From an uncultured Alphaproteobacteria bacterium (GTDB lineage: Bacteria > Pseudomonadota > Alphaproteobacteria > HIMB59 > GCA-002718135), in contig CACMKZ010000001.1 in the NCBI GenBank assembly GCA_902614375.1, positions 150,840 to 214,839 of the forward strand: a stretch of DNA of 64,000 bases. The letters run 5' to 3'. The notes beneath the pieces are model-generated. The model had not been told where the DNA came from, did not search any database, and saw nothing but the letters and a program-made list of their open reading frames with translations. Below, one piece after another: positions 35,300-43,686 of the stretch. The position numbers and the translations under genes were made by a program. Within the stretch, counting starts at the first letter, position 1. Each line of letters starts with the position of its first letter.

Positions 35300-36553
35300 A
35301 TGAAAAAATTAATTACAGGATTTGCAGCCGTATTAGCTTTTGGTTTTTATGGTTCTGTTAATTCAGCTAAGTCTATTGAAATAGAAGTAGCTTATCCTTA
35401 TTCAGGATTATTCGATGTAACTTTCCAAGCTATTATGCCAGAGTTTGAAAAAGCACATCCAGATATTCAAGTTAAATTTAGAGCAACTTATGAAAACTAT
35501 GAGGATGCAACTGCAACAATCTTCAGAGAGTCTACTTCAGGTAATTTACCAGATGTAACAATGCAAGGTCTTAACAGACAAGCACCTCTAGTTGACAAAG
35601 GTATTGCTAAGTCTTTAGAGCCATTTATTGCAAAAGAAGCTGCTTTTGAAAAAGATGGTTACCATTCTGCTATGTTAAGTCTTTCAACATTTGGTGGTGA
35701 AGTTTATGGATTACCATTTTCTGTATCAACGCCAGTTGGATATTATAACATGGATTTATTAGCTGAAGCAGGAGTAAATAGTATTCCAACTAACTGGGAC
35801 GAAGTTATTGCAGCATGTAATAAATTGGAAGCAGCAGGTAAAGGAACTCTATACTTTGGTTGGAACATCACAGGTAACTGGTTCCACCAAGCATTAATGC
35901 ACACTCAGAATGTTCCAATGGTTAAAGATGGAGCTGTAAATATGGGTGGTGATGCAGGACTTGCAACGTTAGAGCAAATGAAAGCAATCATGAGCGGATG
36001 TAATATGCCAAACTATTCAATTGCTGATGGTCAAGCTGCGTTTAACGCAGGTACTATTGGTATGATGTTCTGGTCTACTTCAAGCTTGGGTTCAGTTAAT
36101 GCTGCAAAGGCAGACTTTGTTTTAAAAACTGCACCATTCCCTGGAATGGCTGGAGTAAATAATGGAACACCAGCAAGATTACCAGCAGGTGGAAACGCTG
36201 CAATGTTAGTGTCTACATCTGATGATCCAGCAAGAGTTGATGCTGCATGGACTTTCTTAAAGTTCATTACATCAGGTATAGGTGCTGCATTAGTTGCTGA
36301 AACAACTGGATATGTTCCACCAAACAAAGCAGCGAATGATTTATTAGGTGACTTCTATAGTCAAAACCCTAATAAACTTACTGCTGTTGAACAACTTCCA
36401 CTTCTTGCTGATTGGTTTGCGTATCCTGGAGAAAATGGATTAGCTGTTACACAGGTAATCTATGATTTCACGGAAGAAATTGCTACAGGCGACGCTGATG
36501 ATATGGCAGATCTTCAAGAAGAAATGATGGAAGAAATAAACGATCTTATGTAA
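35300..36553 (+). CDS. Periplasmic solute-binding protein, family 1 (UgpB-like)
   Basis: Binding protein of a carbohydrate-type ABC importer (417 residues). The signal peptide (MKKLITGFAAVLAFGFYGSV, then NSA) is followed by EIEVAYPYSGLFDVTFQAIM, EKAHPDIQVKFRATYENYED and LPDVTMQG, the UgpB/MalE-like core. GLPFSVSTPVGYYNMDLLAE and TNWDEVIAACNKLE also fit. It is most like glycerol-3-phosphate binding proteins but lies between phosphonate-degrading genes with a triple PhoB-like box, so its ligand is probably a phosphonate or phosphorylated compound. Partner permeases and ATPase are at 29330-32305. A strong terminator follows, which would give excess binding protein. The last residues are acidic. 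Confidence 0.9.
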   Translation: MKKLITGFAAVLAFGFYGSVNSAKSIEIEVAYPYSGLFDVTFQAIMPEFEKAHPDIQVKFRATYENYEDATATIFRESTSGNLPDVTMQGLNRQAPLVDKGIAKSLEPFIAKEAAFEKDGYHSAMLSLSTFGGEVYGLPFSVSTPVGYYNMDLLAEAGVNSIPTNWDEVIAACNKLEAAGKGTLYFGWNITGNWFHQALMHTQNVPMVKDGAVNMGGDAGLATLEQMKAIMSGCNMPNYSIADGQAAFNAGTIGMMFWSTSSLGSVNAAKADFVLKTAPFPGMAGVNNGTPARLPAGGNAAMLVSTSDDPARVDAAWTFLKFITSGIGAALVAETTGYVPPNKAANDLLGDFYSQNPNKLTAVEQLPLLADWFAYPGENGLAVTQVIYDFTEEIATGDADDMADLQEEMMEEINDLM

Positions 36554-36583
36554 TTTGAGATTATTTATTATTAACTTTTTATT

Positions 36584-36616
36584 ACAGCGGCTTTATAAAA
36601 GCCGCTGTTTTATTTT
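36584..36616 (+). terminator. Rho-independent terminator after the binding-protein gene
   Basis: ACAGCGGCTTT (36584-36594) pairs with AAAGCCGCTGT (36598-36608), an 11-base-pair perfect stem with a three-base loop (five if the A-T pair opens), followed by TTTATTTT. It lies 31 bases after the stop and 24 bases before the MetE-like gene, so that gene needs read-through or its own promoter. Confidence 0.88.
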
Positions 36617-36640
36617 AAATTTAAATGGGAGTATACATAG

Positions 36641-37720
36641 ATGCCTCTTACAACAACTACAATAGGTGCTTATCCAAAACCGAAACAAACACCCATTCAA
36701 GATTGGTTTTTAGGGACAAAATCAGAAGAAGAGAGAAAAGCATCAAAAGGATTATTATCAAATTGGTCACCTGGCGCATATGAAAAAGCATTAGAGTCTG
36801 CAGGTGCGGATGCTGAAAAATTATTTTTAGCAGCAATTAAAGAAGTTATAACTGATCAAGTAAGTGCGGGTATTGATGTACCAACAGATGGGGAAGTTAG
36901 GCGCGAGAGTTATGTATTATATCAATGTCGATTTTTAAATGGTGTAAGTTTCAAGGAAGTTACGCATAAGTCAGTAAGACAGGGTGCGTTCGAAGCTGAC
37001 CTTCCAACTATTGTTGCTCCAATTTCAAGTAAAGAAATACGTATGCATTTAGACTGGAAGAGTGCACAACAATTTACAAAAAACCCAGTTAAAATTACGC
37101 TACCTGGACCAATGACAATAACAGATTCAATTGCTAACAACTACTATGATGACATGAAAAAACTTGGTTTTGATTTAGCATTAGCCCTCAATAAAGAAGT
37201 TAAAGCACTTGTAGATGCAGGTTGTCAGTATATTCAAATTGATGAACCAGTATTTGCTAGAAAGCCCGATGAAGCTCATTCTTACGGTATGGAAAATTTA
37301 GAAAGAATGATGCATGGTATTCCTAAAGAAGTGCAACGCGTTTGCCATATTTGTTGTGGTTATCCCAATTCACTAGATTCAGAAGGGTATAAAAAGGCTG
37401 ATCTAGATGCTTATGATAGAATTGCATCACTTGTAGATGATTCAACTATTGATGAAGTATCTTTAGAAGATTCACATAGGCATAATGATTTAAATCTTTT
37501 AGAAAAATTTACTAAAACAAAAGTAATTTTTGGATTTATTGATATTGCAAAAAGCAGAATGGAATCTGTTGAAGAAGTAAGAGTTCGTATCAAAGATTCA
37601 CTTGAACATATTGATGAACACCGCTTAATAGCTGCACCAGATTGTGGTTTAGGTTTCTTTACTCGAGAACAAGCAATTGAGAAAATGACAATTTTAACTA
37701 AAGCGGCAAAATCAATTTAA
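36641..37720 (+). CDS. MetE-like zinc-dependent methyl/alkyl-transferase of unknown substrate
   Basis: A 359-residue protein equal to the C-terminal catalytic half of cobalamin-independent methionine synthase. The N-terminus TTIGAYPKP, IDVPTDGEVRRE, KITLPGPMTI and YIQIDEPVF match that barrel. Zinc ligands are all present: His236 and Cys238 (CHICCG), Glu276 (VSLEDS) and Cys335 (APDCGLG). The N-terminal folate-binding half of MetE is missing, as in archaeal MetE, epoxyalkane:coenzyme M transferases and many uncharacterised relatives. Which thiol and alkyl donor are used is unknown. Its place between the phosphonate binding protein and an iron alcohol dehydrogenase suggests a role with a phosphonate-derived or C1 compound. 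Confidence 0.85.
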   Translation: MPLTTTTIGAYPKPKQTPIQDWFLGTKSEEERKASKGLLSNWSPGAYEKALESAGADAEKLFLAAIKEVITDQVSAGIDVPTDGEVRRESYVLYQCRFLNGVSFKEVTHKSVRQGAFEADLPTIVAPISSKEIRMHLDWKSAQQFTKNPVKITLPGPMTITDSIANNYYDDMKKLGFDLALALNKEVKALVDAGCQYIQIDEPVFARKPDEAHSYGMENLERMMHGIPKEVQRVCHICCGYPNSLDSEGYKKADLDAYDRIASLVDDSTIDEVSLEDSHRHNDLNLLEKFTKTKVIFGFIDIAKSRMESVEEVRVRIKDSLEHIDEHRLIAAPDCGLGFFTREQAIEKMTILTKAAKSI

Positions 37721-37724
37721 TGTA

Positions 37725-38837
37725 ATGTGGAATTATTTTAATCCTGTTGAAATTATCTTTGGAGAAAATAGATTTAAAGAAGTACATGATGCTCTTAAAA
37801 ATAAGAACTACATCATAATCACTCATCCAGAAGAAATTTTTAAAAAATATAGCGATGAATTAAAATCTTCTTCAAATCCACCACTATCCATTATGACGGA
37901 TGTTCAGCCTAATCCAGATTATAAGGATATTTTAGAGCTACAAAAAAAATTTTCTTCAATCAATGAATCGGTAGATTATATTTTAGCTATAGGTGGTGGC
38001 TCTGTTACAGACACAGCTAAAGCAATTGCTGCTTTTAAAGATAAACAAGAATATCTAACAGATTTCGTTCGCAATAAGAAAAGTCCAAGAGTCGAAAATC
38101 CAATCAAGATTATTGCAATACCTACAACTTCAGGAACATCAAGTGAGCTTACGTGTTGGGCCACAATTTGGGATAAAGAAAAAAACAATAAATTATCTTT
38201 GGCGCATAAATCTCTTTATGCAGAAAAAGCAATTATCGATCCATCAATTATGGTTTATAAGCCTTTAGGCTTGACCATATCAACAGGTTTAGATGCTCTC
38301 TCTCATTCAATGGAAAGTATTTGGAATATTAATGCAAACCCAATTTCTGCTTCTCATGCAATACAAGCATCAAAATTAGTATTAGAAAATTTACCACTTC
38401 TCGCTAAAGATTTAAGAAACGTTGAATTACGTTCAAACATTGCACTGGCATGCGTTCATGCTGGCTTAGCGTTTTCCAATACAAAAACTGCTATTGCGCA
38501 CAATCTATCTTACCCTGTGACGCTCAATTATGGCATTCAACATGGTATTGCTTGCTCATTTACATTACCCATGATTACTAAAAGTATGGTTGGAATTGAC
38601 AGTGTCGCTGAGGAAAGACTAAAATTAATTTTTAACGATAATCTAGAAAATGCTGCAAATCATCTGAGTGAATTTATGCGTTCTTTAGAGGTTCCTCTAA
38701 ACTTAAATGAAATAAAAGTTCCTGTTCATGAATGGAATAATATAGTAGATGATGCGTTTTTAGGGGAACGAGGTAAAAACTTTATTGGCAATAAAGAAGC
38801 CTTCATATCTTCTGCTAAATCAATGGGACTTTATTAG
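37725..38837 (+). CDS. Iron-containing alcohol dehydrogenase
   Basis: A group III, NAD(P)-dependent metal alcohol dehydrogenase (370 residues). The nucleotide site shows AIGGGSVTDTAKAIA (about 86-100) and AIPTTSGTSSELTCWATI. The metal ligands are the Asp and His residues in IDPSIM, GLDALSHSMES, AIAHNLSYP and YGIQHGIAC. The N-terminus WNYFNPVEIIFGENR is typical. Relatives in phosphonate clusters reduce phosphonoacetaldehyde to 2-hydroxyethylphosphonate or run in reverse. Since the product of the reverse reaction would enter PhnY and PhnA here, 2-hydroxyethylphosphonate oxidation is a good hypothesis. It starts four bases after the MetE-like stop. Confidence 0.9.
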   Translation: MWNYFNPVEIIFGENRFKEVHDALKNKNYIIITHPEEIFKKYSDELKSSSNPPLSIMTDVQPNPDYKDILELQKKFSSINESVDYILAIGGGSVTDTAKAIAAFKDKQEYLTDFVRNKKSPRVENPIKIIAIPTTSGTSSELTCWATIWDKEKNNKLSLAHKSLYAEKAIIDPSIMVYKPLGLTISTGLDALSHSMESIWNINANPISASHAIQASKLVLENLPLLAKDLRNVELRSNIALACVHAGLAFSNTKTAIAHNLSYPVTLNYGIQHGIACSFTLPMITKSMVGIDSVAEERLKLIFNDNLENAANHLSEFMRSLEVPLNLNEIKVPVHEWNNIVDDAFLGERGKNFIGNKEAFISSAKSMGLY

Positions 38838-38839
38838 TA

Positions 38840-39946
38840 ATGAAAAAAAATTTCAGGTTTTATGATAACAGACAAAAATACTTATTATTTGTCACAACAA
38901 CAAATGAAAAAAATCAAATTGCTGATGCGATACGCCCTCACGTAAATAAAATTAAACCGCAAAAACCTGGCATAAAAATATTTGATGCTGGTATGGGAGA
39001 TGGCTCTTTACTTATGAATGTTATGCGTCAGTGCCACGAGGCTAGACCTAACGTACCTCTATTAGTTTGCACAAAAGAAATAAGCATAGAAGATGTAAGA
39101 TTAGGTTTAGAAAAGTTACCCGATAGGTTTGTTGAACACAAGAATACTGTTTTTGTCATTTCAAATCTACACTACGCGGAAGCAGCAAACCTAAAATCAA
39201 AAAATGAAGTTAAACAGAAAAAAATTAATTGGAATATTATTAAATTAAAAGGTGACACCTCTCTTGAATTTGCCCAACAATTAAGAAAACAAAATGAATT
39301 TTTAGAAAAAAAATGGAATATAGAAATTAATAAAAAGTCAGGTAACCATACTTATAAAGAGCCTTCAGTCATGGTTATCTACCGCGAAGATCAAGAATTT
39401 AATGTAAATGAATTAATCCCTACCAAAAAAAAATCAGATAATAAATTTGATCTTATTATTGCTTCACAGCCTTATCGTTCAAGAATTTCAGCAGAAAAGA
39501 AATCAAAATATGTCATCGAACCAATGATTCGAGCGTTAAAATCAAAAGGTAAATTGTTAACTATTCATGCTTCAGGAAAAGATCCTGCTAATGAAATAAT
39601 TCGTAAAATTTGGCCAAAAGAGGACCCATTTCCTTCTCTTGGAAATAGTATCATTTCTTATCTTAAGAAAAATTTAGATAAAGATTTATTAAGCAGCTTA
39701 TCTTTTGGAGAAAAAAGAATTATTAAATGTAAATTGAGAGCTCTACCAACAGAAATCAGTGGAGGCATAGCTACATCATTAGTTTTTTCTGCTTGGAATG
39801 CTTCCATATATGTCAATCAAATGGATGATGATAAAGTAATGAAGGTAGAAAAAACAAAAAATTACGAAAAAGTAGTTCAAAATATTGTTGCTAAAAATAA
39901 AGGCCTTTATTTTAACAATGAAATATTTGTAATTGAAAAAAAATAA
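38840..39946 (+). CDS. Putative SAM-dependent methyltransferase of unknown substrate
   Basis: I do not recognise a characterised family. The 368-residue protein has a Rossmann-type SAM motif IKIFDAGMGDGSLLMNV near residue 47, a second acidic motif LLVCTKEISIED, and a DLIIASQPYRSRIS element that could be the motif IV region. MIRALKSKGKLLTIHASG then resembles the post-catalytic strand of class I methyltransferases. A lysine-rich middle section (about 125-195) separates these. It begins two bases after the alcohol dehydrogenase stop and is last in the plus-strand group. With the MetE-like protein it suggests methyl-group chemistry in this module. The gene ends four bases from a convergent phosphoesterase. 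Confidence 0.6.
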   Translation: MKKNFRFYDNRQKYLLFVTTTNEKNQIADAIRPHVNKIKPQKPGIKIFDAGMGDGSLLMNVMRQCHEARPNVPLLVCTKEISIEDVRLGLEKLPDRFVEHKNTVFVISNLHYAEAANLKSKNEVKQKKINWNIIKLKGDTSLEFAQQLRKQNEFLEKKWNIEINKKSGNHTYKEPSVMVIYREDQEFNVNELIPTKKKSDNKFDLIIASQPYRSRISAEKKSKYVIEPMIRALKSKGKLLTIHASGKDPANEIIRKIWPKEDPFPSLGNSIISYLKKNLDKDLLSSLSFGEKRIIKCKLRALPTEISGGIATSLVFSAWNASIYVNQMDDDKVMKVEKTKNYEKVVQNIVAKNKGLYFNNEIFVIEKK

Positions 39947-39950
39947 TTTT

Positions 39951-40739
39951 TTATTTAAACCAATTAACTTCTGTTTTTAAAAAATCCTCTGTATGAATAA
40001 TTAAGGCGTCAGATCGAATTATTGCAACATTATAATTTGTATCTGTATTAGCCGTTCCTAAACGATATTCATTTGAGAAGTTAGGTATTAGAGGAGACCA
40101 AGTACTTCTTGGGGAGGAAAAAGTAATACCACAATAAGAGCCAGAACTTGTAATGTGTTGATGACCAAAAAAAATATGTTTTATTATATTATTATTTTTA
40201 GTTAAAATTTGTTGAAACTCTTTTTTTTGTTGTAATCCTATTCCATCACTTTCCTCTTTTACTAATGCCAGTGGATTATGATGCATAAAGATGTACGTAT
40301 CCGTATTAGTCTTACTTAAAATATTATTTAACCATTCTTGCCTCTCTTCACAATAATGTCCTTGGTGAGTGTTAATCAGATTAGTATCTATAAAAATTAA
40401 ACGTTTATTATCTATATCCTTAAAGTATTGAATAAATCCATTTGGATCGGTTTCAATATTAGGAAAGTTTATTTTAAATTCATCTCTGTTATCATGATTA
40501 CCTATAATTAGTTGAGGATTTAAATTCTTCGGCAGACCTGCTTCATCAATTATTTTTAAAAATAACTGATAAGAATCTTTATCACCTAAGTCTGTAATAT
40601 CACCAGTGATGGCAAATAAATCTGCATCACCATGATTATTTTTTATATGAGTTAATGCTTTTTTAAATTTACTGACAGGATCTATGCCATGAATCTTATC
40701 TATATAAATATGAGGGTCTGAAAGGTGAATAATTTTCAT
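39951..40739 (-). CDS. Calcineurin-like metallophosphoesterase (CpdA/GpdQ-like)
   Basis: A 262-residue cytoplasmic phosphoesterase with all binuclear-metal motifs: LSDPHIY (near 8), GDITDLGD (near 45), GNHDNRDE (near 80), FMHHNPLAL (near 155) and GHQHITSSG (near 197). The order and length are those of class III cyclic-nucleotide or glycerophosphodiesterases. No signal peptide is seen. It is the third gene of a minus-strand unit phnW-AllA-like-phosphoesterase, with a 20-base gap. In this setting it could hydrolyse phosphonate or phosphate esters, releasing free phosphonates for PhnW or the alcohol dehydrogenase; this is inference. Confidence 0.85.
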   Translation of the reverse strand: MKIIHLSDPHIYIDKIHGIDPVSKFKKALTHIKNNHGDADLFAITGDITDLGDKDSYQLFLKIIDEAGLPKNLNPQLIIGNHDNRDEFKINFPNIETDPNGFIQYFKDIDNKRLIFIDTNLINTHQGHYCEERQEWLNNILSKTNTDTYIFMHHNPLALVKEESDGIGLQQKKEFQQILTKNNNIIKHIFFGHQHITSSGSYCGITFSSPRSTWSPLIPNFSNEYRLGTANTDTNYNVAIIRSDALIIHTEDFLKTEVNWFK

Positions 40740-40759
40740 TATTAAATATAAATTTATAA

Positions 40760-41392
40760 TTAGATCGCAGTTTTAAAATAAATATACTTATTAAATTCCT
40801 CTTTTAAGTCGATGCTAACTCTTGCATGTACTTTACCTTGTTTTCCTTGAAACGATTGTTTTTCTGTAACTGGAAACACCCCTTCATGCCAAATATTTGG
40901 ATGAATATACAAACCTTTTGATCCGTCACAATAAAATGCTTTAAAATGTTCTGGTTCAATGTCGTCTGTAGGTAAGGCTAAAGGACAAATAAATGGTTTA
41001 TTTTCTTCAGGAAAGAAAAGCTGACCTCCATCAGGATGATAATTTGCATGCCATAAAAAAATTTTTGTTGGATCTGAATATTTATCTTTTTGTGATTCTT
41101 GATCAGGATTATTGGCATAACCCAGTATATATTTTCCATCTACTTCATAATCGCTCTTATGTTGAACAGCATTATTTTGCCCATAAAGCACGTCACCTTG
41201 CCACCAGGTATCAAAAGAACCTTCGGTAGTTCCACCTTCATTACCAGTTCCCTCTTCTATGTCACGCCATCCTTGTTTTGGCCAAGTAACAATTTCAATA
41301 TCACTATTTTCAAAACTATCGATTAAATACCCATATCCTTTAAGATTTTCATTTGTTGCTTTAACTAAAGGTATTTCAATTTCTTTTGTCAT
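40760..41392 (-). CDS. Ureidoglycolate lyase (AllA)-like cupin protein
   Basis: A 210-residue protein with the AllA-type cupin core in its second half. WHANYHPDGGQLFFP corresponds to the metal-site strand, FKAFYCDGSKGLYIHPNIWH to the next conserved segment, and VHARVSIDLKEEF to the terminal strand. In AllA this fold cleaves ureidoglycolate to glyoxylate and urea. No allantoin genes are nearby. It lies seven bases downstream of phnW and 20 bases upstream of the phosphoesterase, so it probably acts in phosphonate metabolism with an as yet unknown reaction. The N-terminal GYGYLIDSFEN start is typical; the middle (about 35-75, Gly/Trp-rich) is specific to a subgroup. Confidence 0.75.
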   Translation of the reverse strand: MTKEIEIPLVKATNENLKGYGYLIDSFENSDIEIVTWPKQGWRDIEEGTGNEGGTTEGSFDTWWQGDVLYGQNNAVQHKSDYEVDGKYILGYANNPDQESQKDKYSDPTKIFLWHANYHPDGGQLFFPEENKPFICPLALPTDDIEPEHFKAFYCDGSKGLYIHPNIWHEGVFPVTEKQSFQGKQGKVHARVSIDLKEEFNKYIYFKTAI

Positions 41393-41399
41393 TGTTTTG

Positions 41400-42497
41400 T
41401 TAGTTTAATGTTAGTCCCAACTCAGTAACAACTTCTTTTACAGCTTTTATTGTATCCATCATGTCTTGTTCATTTAAATTACCAATACACCCAATTCTAA
41501 AAGTTTCTGCCACTGTTAGTTTTCCTGGATAAATTAAAAAATCTTTTTCACTAAGAGCATTATAAAATTGCTCAAAGTTAAATTTAGGATCATTAGGTTG
41601 TTTAAAAGTAATAATAATTGGTGCTTGTAAATTATCAGGAAGTAGTTGCTCAAATCCCAACTCTTTCATTCCATTACAAATAATTTCACAATTTTTTTTA
41701 TATCTTTTACCTCTTCCTTCTACACCGCCTTGTTCTTTATGTTCTTCAATAGCTTGGTTGAATGCAGCTAATACGTGTGTTGGAGGTGTAAATCGCCATT
41801 GTTTATTTTTTTCCATTGCTTGCCATTGATCATACAAGTCTAGACTTAGTGAGTGACTATTGCCTTTTGCATTTTGAATAACTTCATTTTTTACAAGAAT
41901 GAAACCAACACCTGGCACACCTTCTAAGCATTTGTTTGATGAAGCGGCTACAGCATCAAAAGTAATTGTTTTAGAACTTAAGGGTAATGCACCAAAGGCA
42001 CTCATTGCATCGATGAATAACGATAAATTTTTCCCTTCAACCAATTTTGCAATGTCTTCAATAGGATTTAAAATACCCGATGTTGTTTCACAATATACAG
42101 CAAAGACGTGTGTTAAGTTGTTGCTATCAATTAACTCTTCAATTTTATTGATGTCATGTACTTCATGTTCAGCAACTTCATATTCAATAAAATCTCTCCC
42201 TAAATATGTGCACATTTTTTTCATTCTTTGTCCGTAAGCACCATTGATCAGAATCAGAATTTTAGAATCTTTTTGAGTAAGAGAGCTCACCATCGACTCT
42301 ACAGCAAAAGTTCCACTTCCCTGCATTGGAACACATTGATATTTATCTTCACCGTCTATTAATTTAACAAGGGAATCTCTAATTGATGCATTGAGATCAA
42401 TAAATTTTGTATCTCTCGAACCCCAATCATGAAGCATTGCCTCTTTTGTTGACATCGATGTCGTGAGAGGTCCAGGGGTTAATAATTTTTTATCCAT
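41400..42497 (-). CDS. phnW: 2-aminoethylphosphonate:pyruvate aminotransferase
   Basis: PhnW moves the amino group of 2-aminoethylphosphonate to pyruvate, giving phosphonoacetaldehyde and alanine. The 365 residues match throughout: LLTPGPLTTS at the N-terminus, HDWGSRDTKF, VPMQGSGTFAVES, the PLP contacts FIDAMSAFGALP, the Schiff-base lysine in AASSNKCLEGVPG (about 190), WRFTPPTHV and RIGCIGNL. The product goes to PhnY and PhnA encoded 7 kb away on the other strand. It heads a unit with the AllA-like and phosphoesterase genes, and is divergent from the PhnZ-like HD gene with 88 bases between. Confidence 0.96.
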   Translation of the reverse strand: MDKKLLTPGPLTTSMSTKEAMLHDWGSRDTKFIDLNASIRDSLVKLIDGEDKYQCVPMQGSGTFAVESMVSSLTQKDSKILILINGAYGQRMKKMCTYLGRDFIEYEVAEHEVHDINKIEELIDSNNLTHVFAVYCETTSGILNPIEDIAKLVEGKNLSLFIDAMSAFGALPLSSKTITFDAVAASSNKCLEGVPGVGFILVKNEVIQNAKGNSHSLSLDLYDQWQAMEKNKQWRFTPPTHVLAAFNQAIEEHKEQGGVEGRGKRYKKNCEIICNGMKELGFEQLLPDNLQAPIIITFKQPNDPKFNFEQFYNALSEKDFLIYPGKLTVAETFRIGCIGNLNEQDMMDTIKAVKEVVTELGLTLN

Positions 42498-42585
42498 TAA
42501 ATATTTACTTAATAAATATTATTATAAATTTGATCAATCTTATTAAAGTTGGAATTGAATTTATTTTCTAATAAGTTAATTATAA

Positions 42586-43161
42586 ATGAGAATGGAAGAA
42601 AATATCGTAGATTATCTCTTAGATCTTTTGAAAACAAAAGGTGCTGATATTCAATATGGTAATGAGGATGTGACACAGCTTGAGCACGCACTCCAATGCG
42701 CTGAACTTGCTGAAAAAAATAAATTACCAGGACCAACAATTGCTGCAGCATTACTGCATGATGTTGGCCACCTTATCTATGAGGACGGCGATCCCATTCA
42801 TGAAGGCAAAGATGGTCATCATGAAAATTTAGGTGCTGATTTTTTAAAAAAATATTTTGGTGAGGATGTTATTTTACCAATTAGAGCACATGTTGACTCA
42901 AAAAGATATTTATCAAGTGTTGAAGAGGGTTATTATGATAGCCTATCAGAAGCATCGAAACTTTCATTAAAAGTTCAAGGCGGTCCTTTCACAAAAGAAG
43001 AAGCAGATGTATTTATAAGCAAACCTTTTATGGATGAAGCAATAGAGCTTAGGAGATTTGATGATTTAGCAAAAGTTCTAGATAAAGAAACTCCCGATGT
43101 TGAACATTTCCGTCCCTATTTAGAAGAAGCAAGAGAGTCTTTTTTAGCTAAACAAGCGTAA
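42586..43161 (+). CDS. PhnZ-like HD-domain phosphonate oxygenase
   Basis: A 191-residue HD-domain protein resembling PhnZ, the mixed-valent di-iron enzyme that cleaves 2-amino-1-hydroxyethylphosphonate to glycine and phosphate. Numbering from this ATG, iron-ligand positions fall at His34, His58-Asp59, His79, His102 and Asp159/160, almost the PhnZ numbering. The substrate-gating pair Tyr24 and Glu27 of PhnZ is present (QYGNED). Many HD phosphohydrolases lack that pair. The usual partner PhnY*, which makes the hydroxylated substrate, is absent from the window, so substrate may come from outside or differ. A tyrosine-phosphatase-like gene follows immediately. A start at ATG 42592 is possible. 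Confidence 0.8.
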   Translation: MRMEENIVDYLLDLLKTKGADIQYGNEDVTQLEHALQCAELAEKNKLPGPTIAAALLHDVGHLIYEDGDPIHEGKDGHHENLGADFLKKYFGEDVILPIRAHVDSKRYLSSVEEGYYDSLSEASKLSLKVQGGPFTKEEADVFISKPFMDEAIELRRFDDLAKVLDKETPDVEHFRPYLEEARESFLAKQA

Positions 43162-43686
43162 ATGCAATTTAGCAATTATGATTTTATTGACTCTAAGTCA
43201 TTTGCAGGAAAAATTATATTAACTTCTTTCCCAGGTCTTAACTCTAATGGTTTATTTGAAGAAACAATTTTAGCAAACGAATTAGAAATATTTAAAAATA
43301 ATAATTGTAGTTCTATTACTTCTTTTGTTGAAGATAGCGAATTTGAAAAATTGTGTGATAAAACTTTGTTTGTCAAAAATATTTATGAACATAAATTACA
43401 TTGGTACCATTTACCCATTTATGACATGGGAGCACCAGATAAAGATTTTAAATATAAATGGGAAACAACAAAAGTTTTATTAAAGAACGAATTGATAGAT
43501 GGTAAAAATATAGTCTTACATTGTCGTGGAGGAAAAGGAAGAGCTGGCACTATAGCTGCTATTTTACTTGTTGAATTTAATTATGAAAAACAAGAAGCTA
43601 TTGATCTAGTACGATCAAGAAGAAAAGGAGCTATTGAATCTAAAATACAGGAAGATTTTATTTTTTCTTATCGAGCAGTTAATTAA
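43162..43686 (+). CDS. Dual-specificity/tyrosine phosphatase-like protein
   Basis: A 174-residue protein with the Cys-x5-Arg active site HCRGGKGRAGT (about residue 119), preceded by a general-acid candidate Asp in YDMGAPD. The motif and size match the cyclin-dependent-kinase-inhibitor-3-like branch of dual-specificity phosphatases. N-terminal LTSFPGLNSNG is also typical of that branch. Next to a PhnZ-like gene (stop and ATG adjacent) it may act on a small phosphorylated metabolite rather than on protein; that is inference. The last four bases overlap the convergent pit gene. Confidence 0.85.
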   Translation: MQFSNYDFIDSKSFAGKIILTSFPGLNSNGLFEETILANELEIFKNNNCSSITSFVEDSEFEKLCDKTLFVKNIYEHKLHWYHLPIYDMGAPDKDFKYKWETTKVLLKNELIDGKNIVLHCRGGKGRAGTIAAILLVEFNYEKQEAIDLVRSRRKGAIESKIQEDFIFSYRAVN

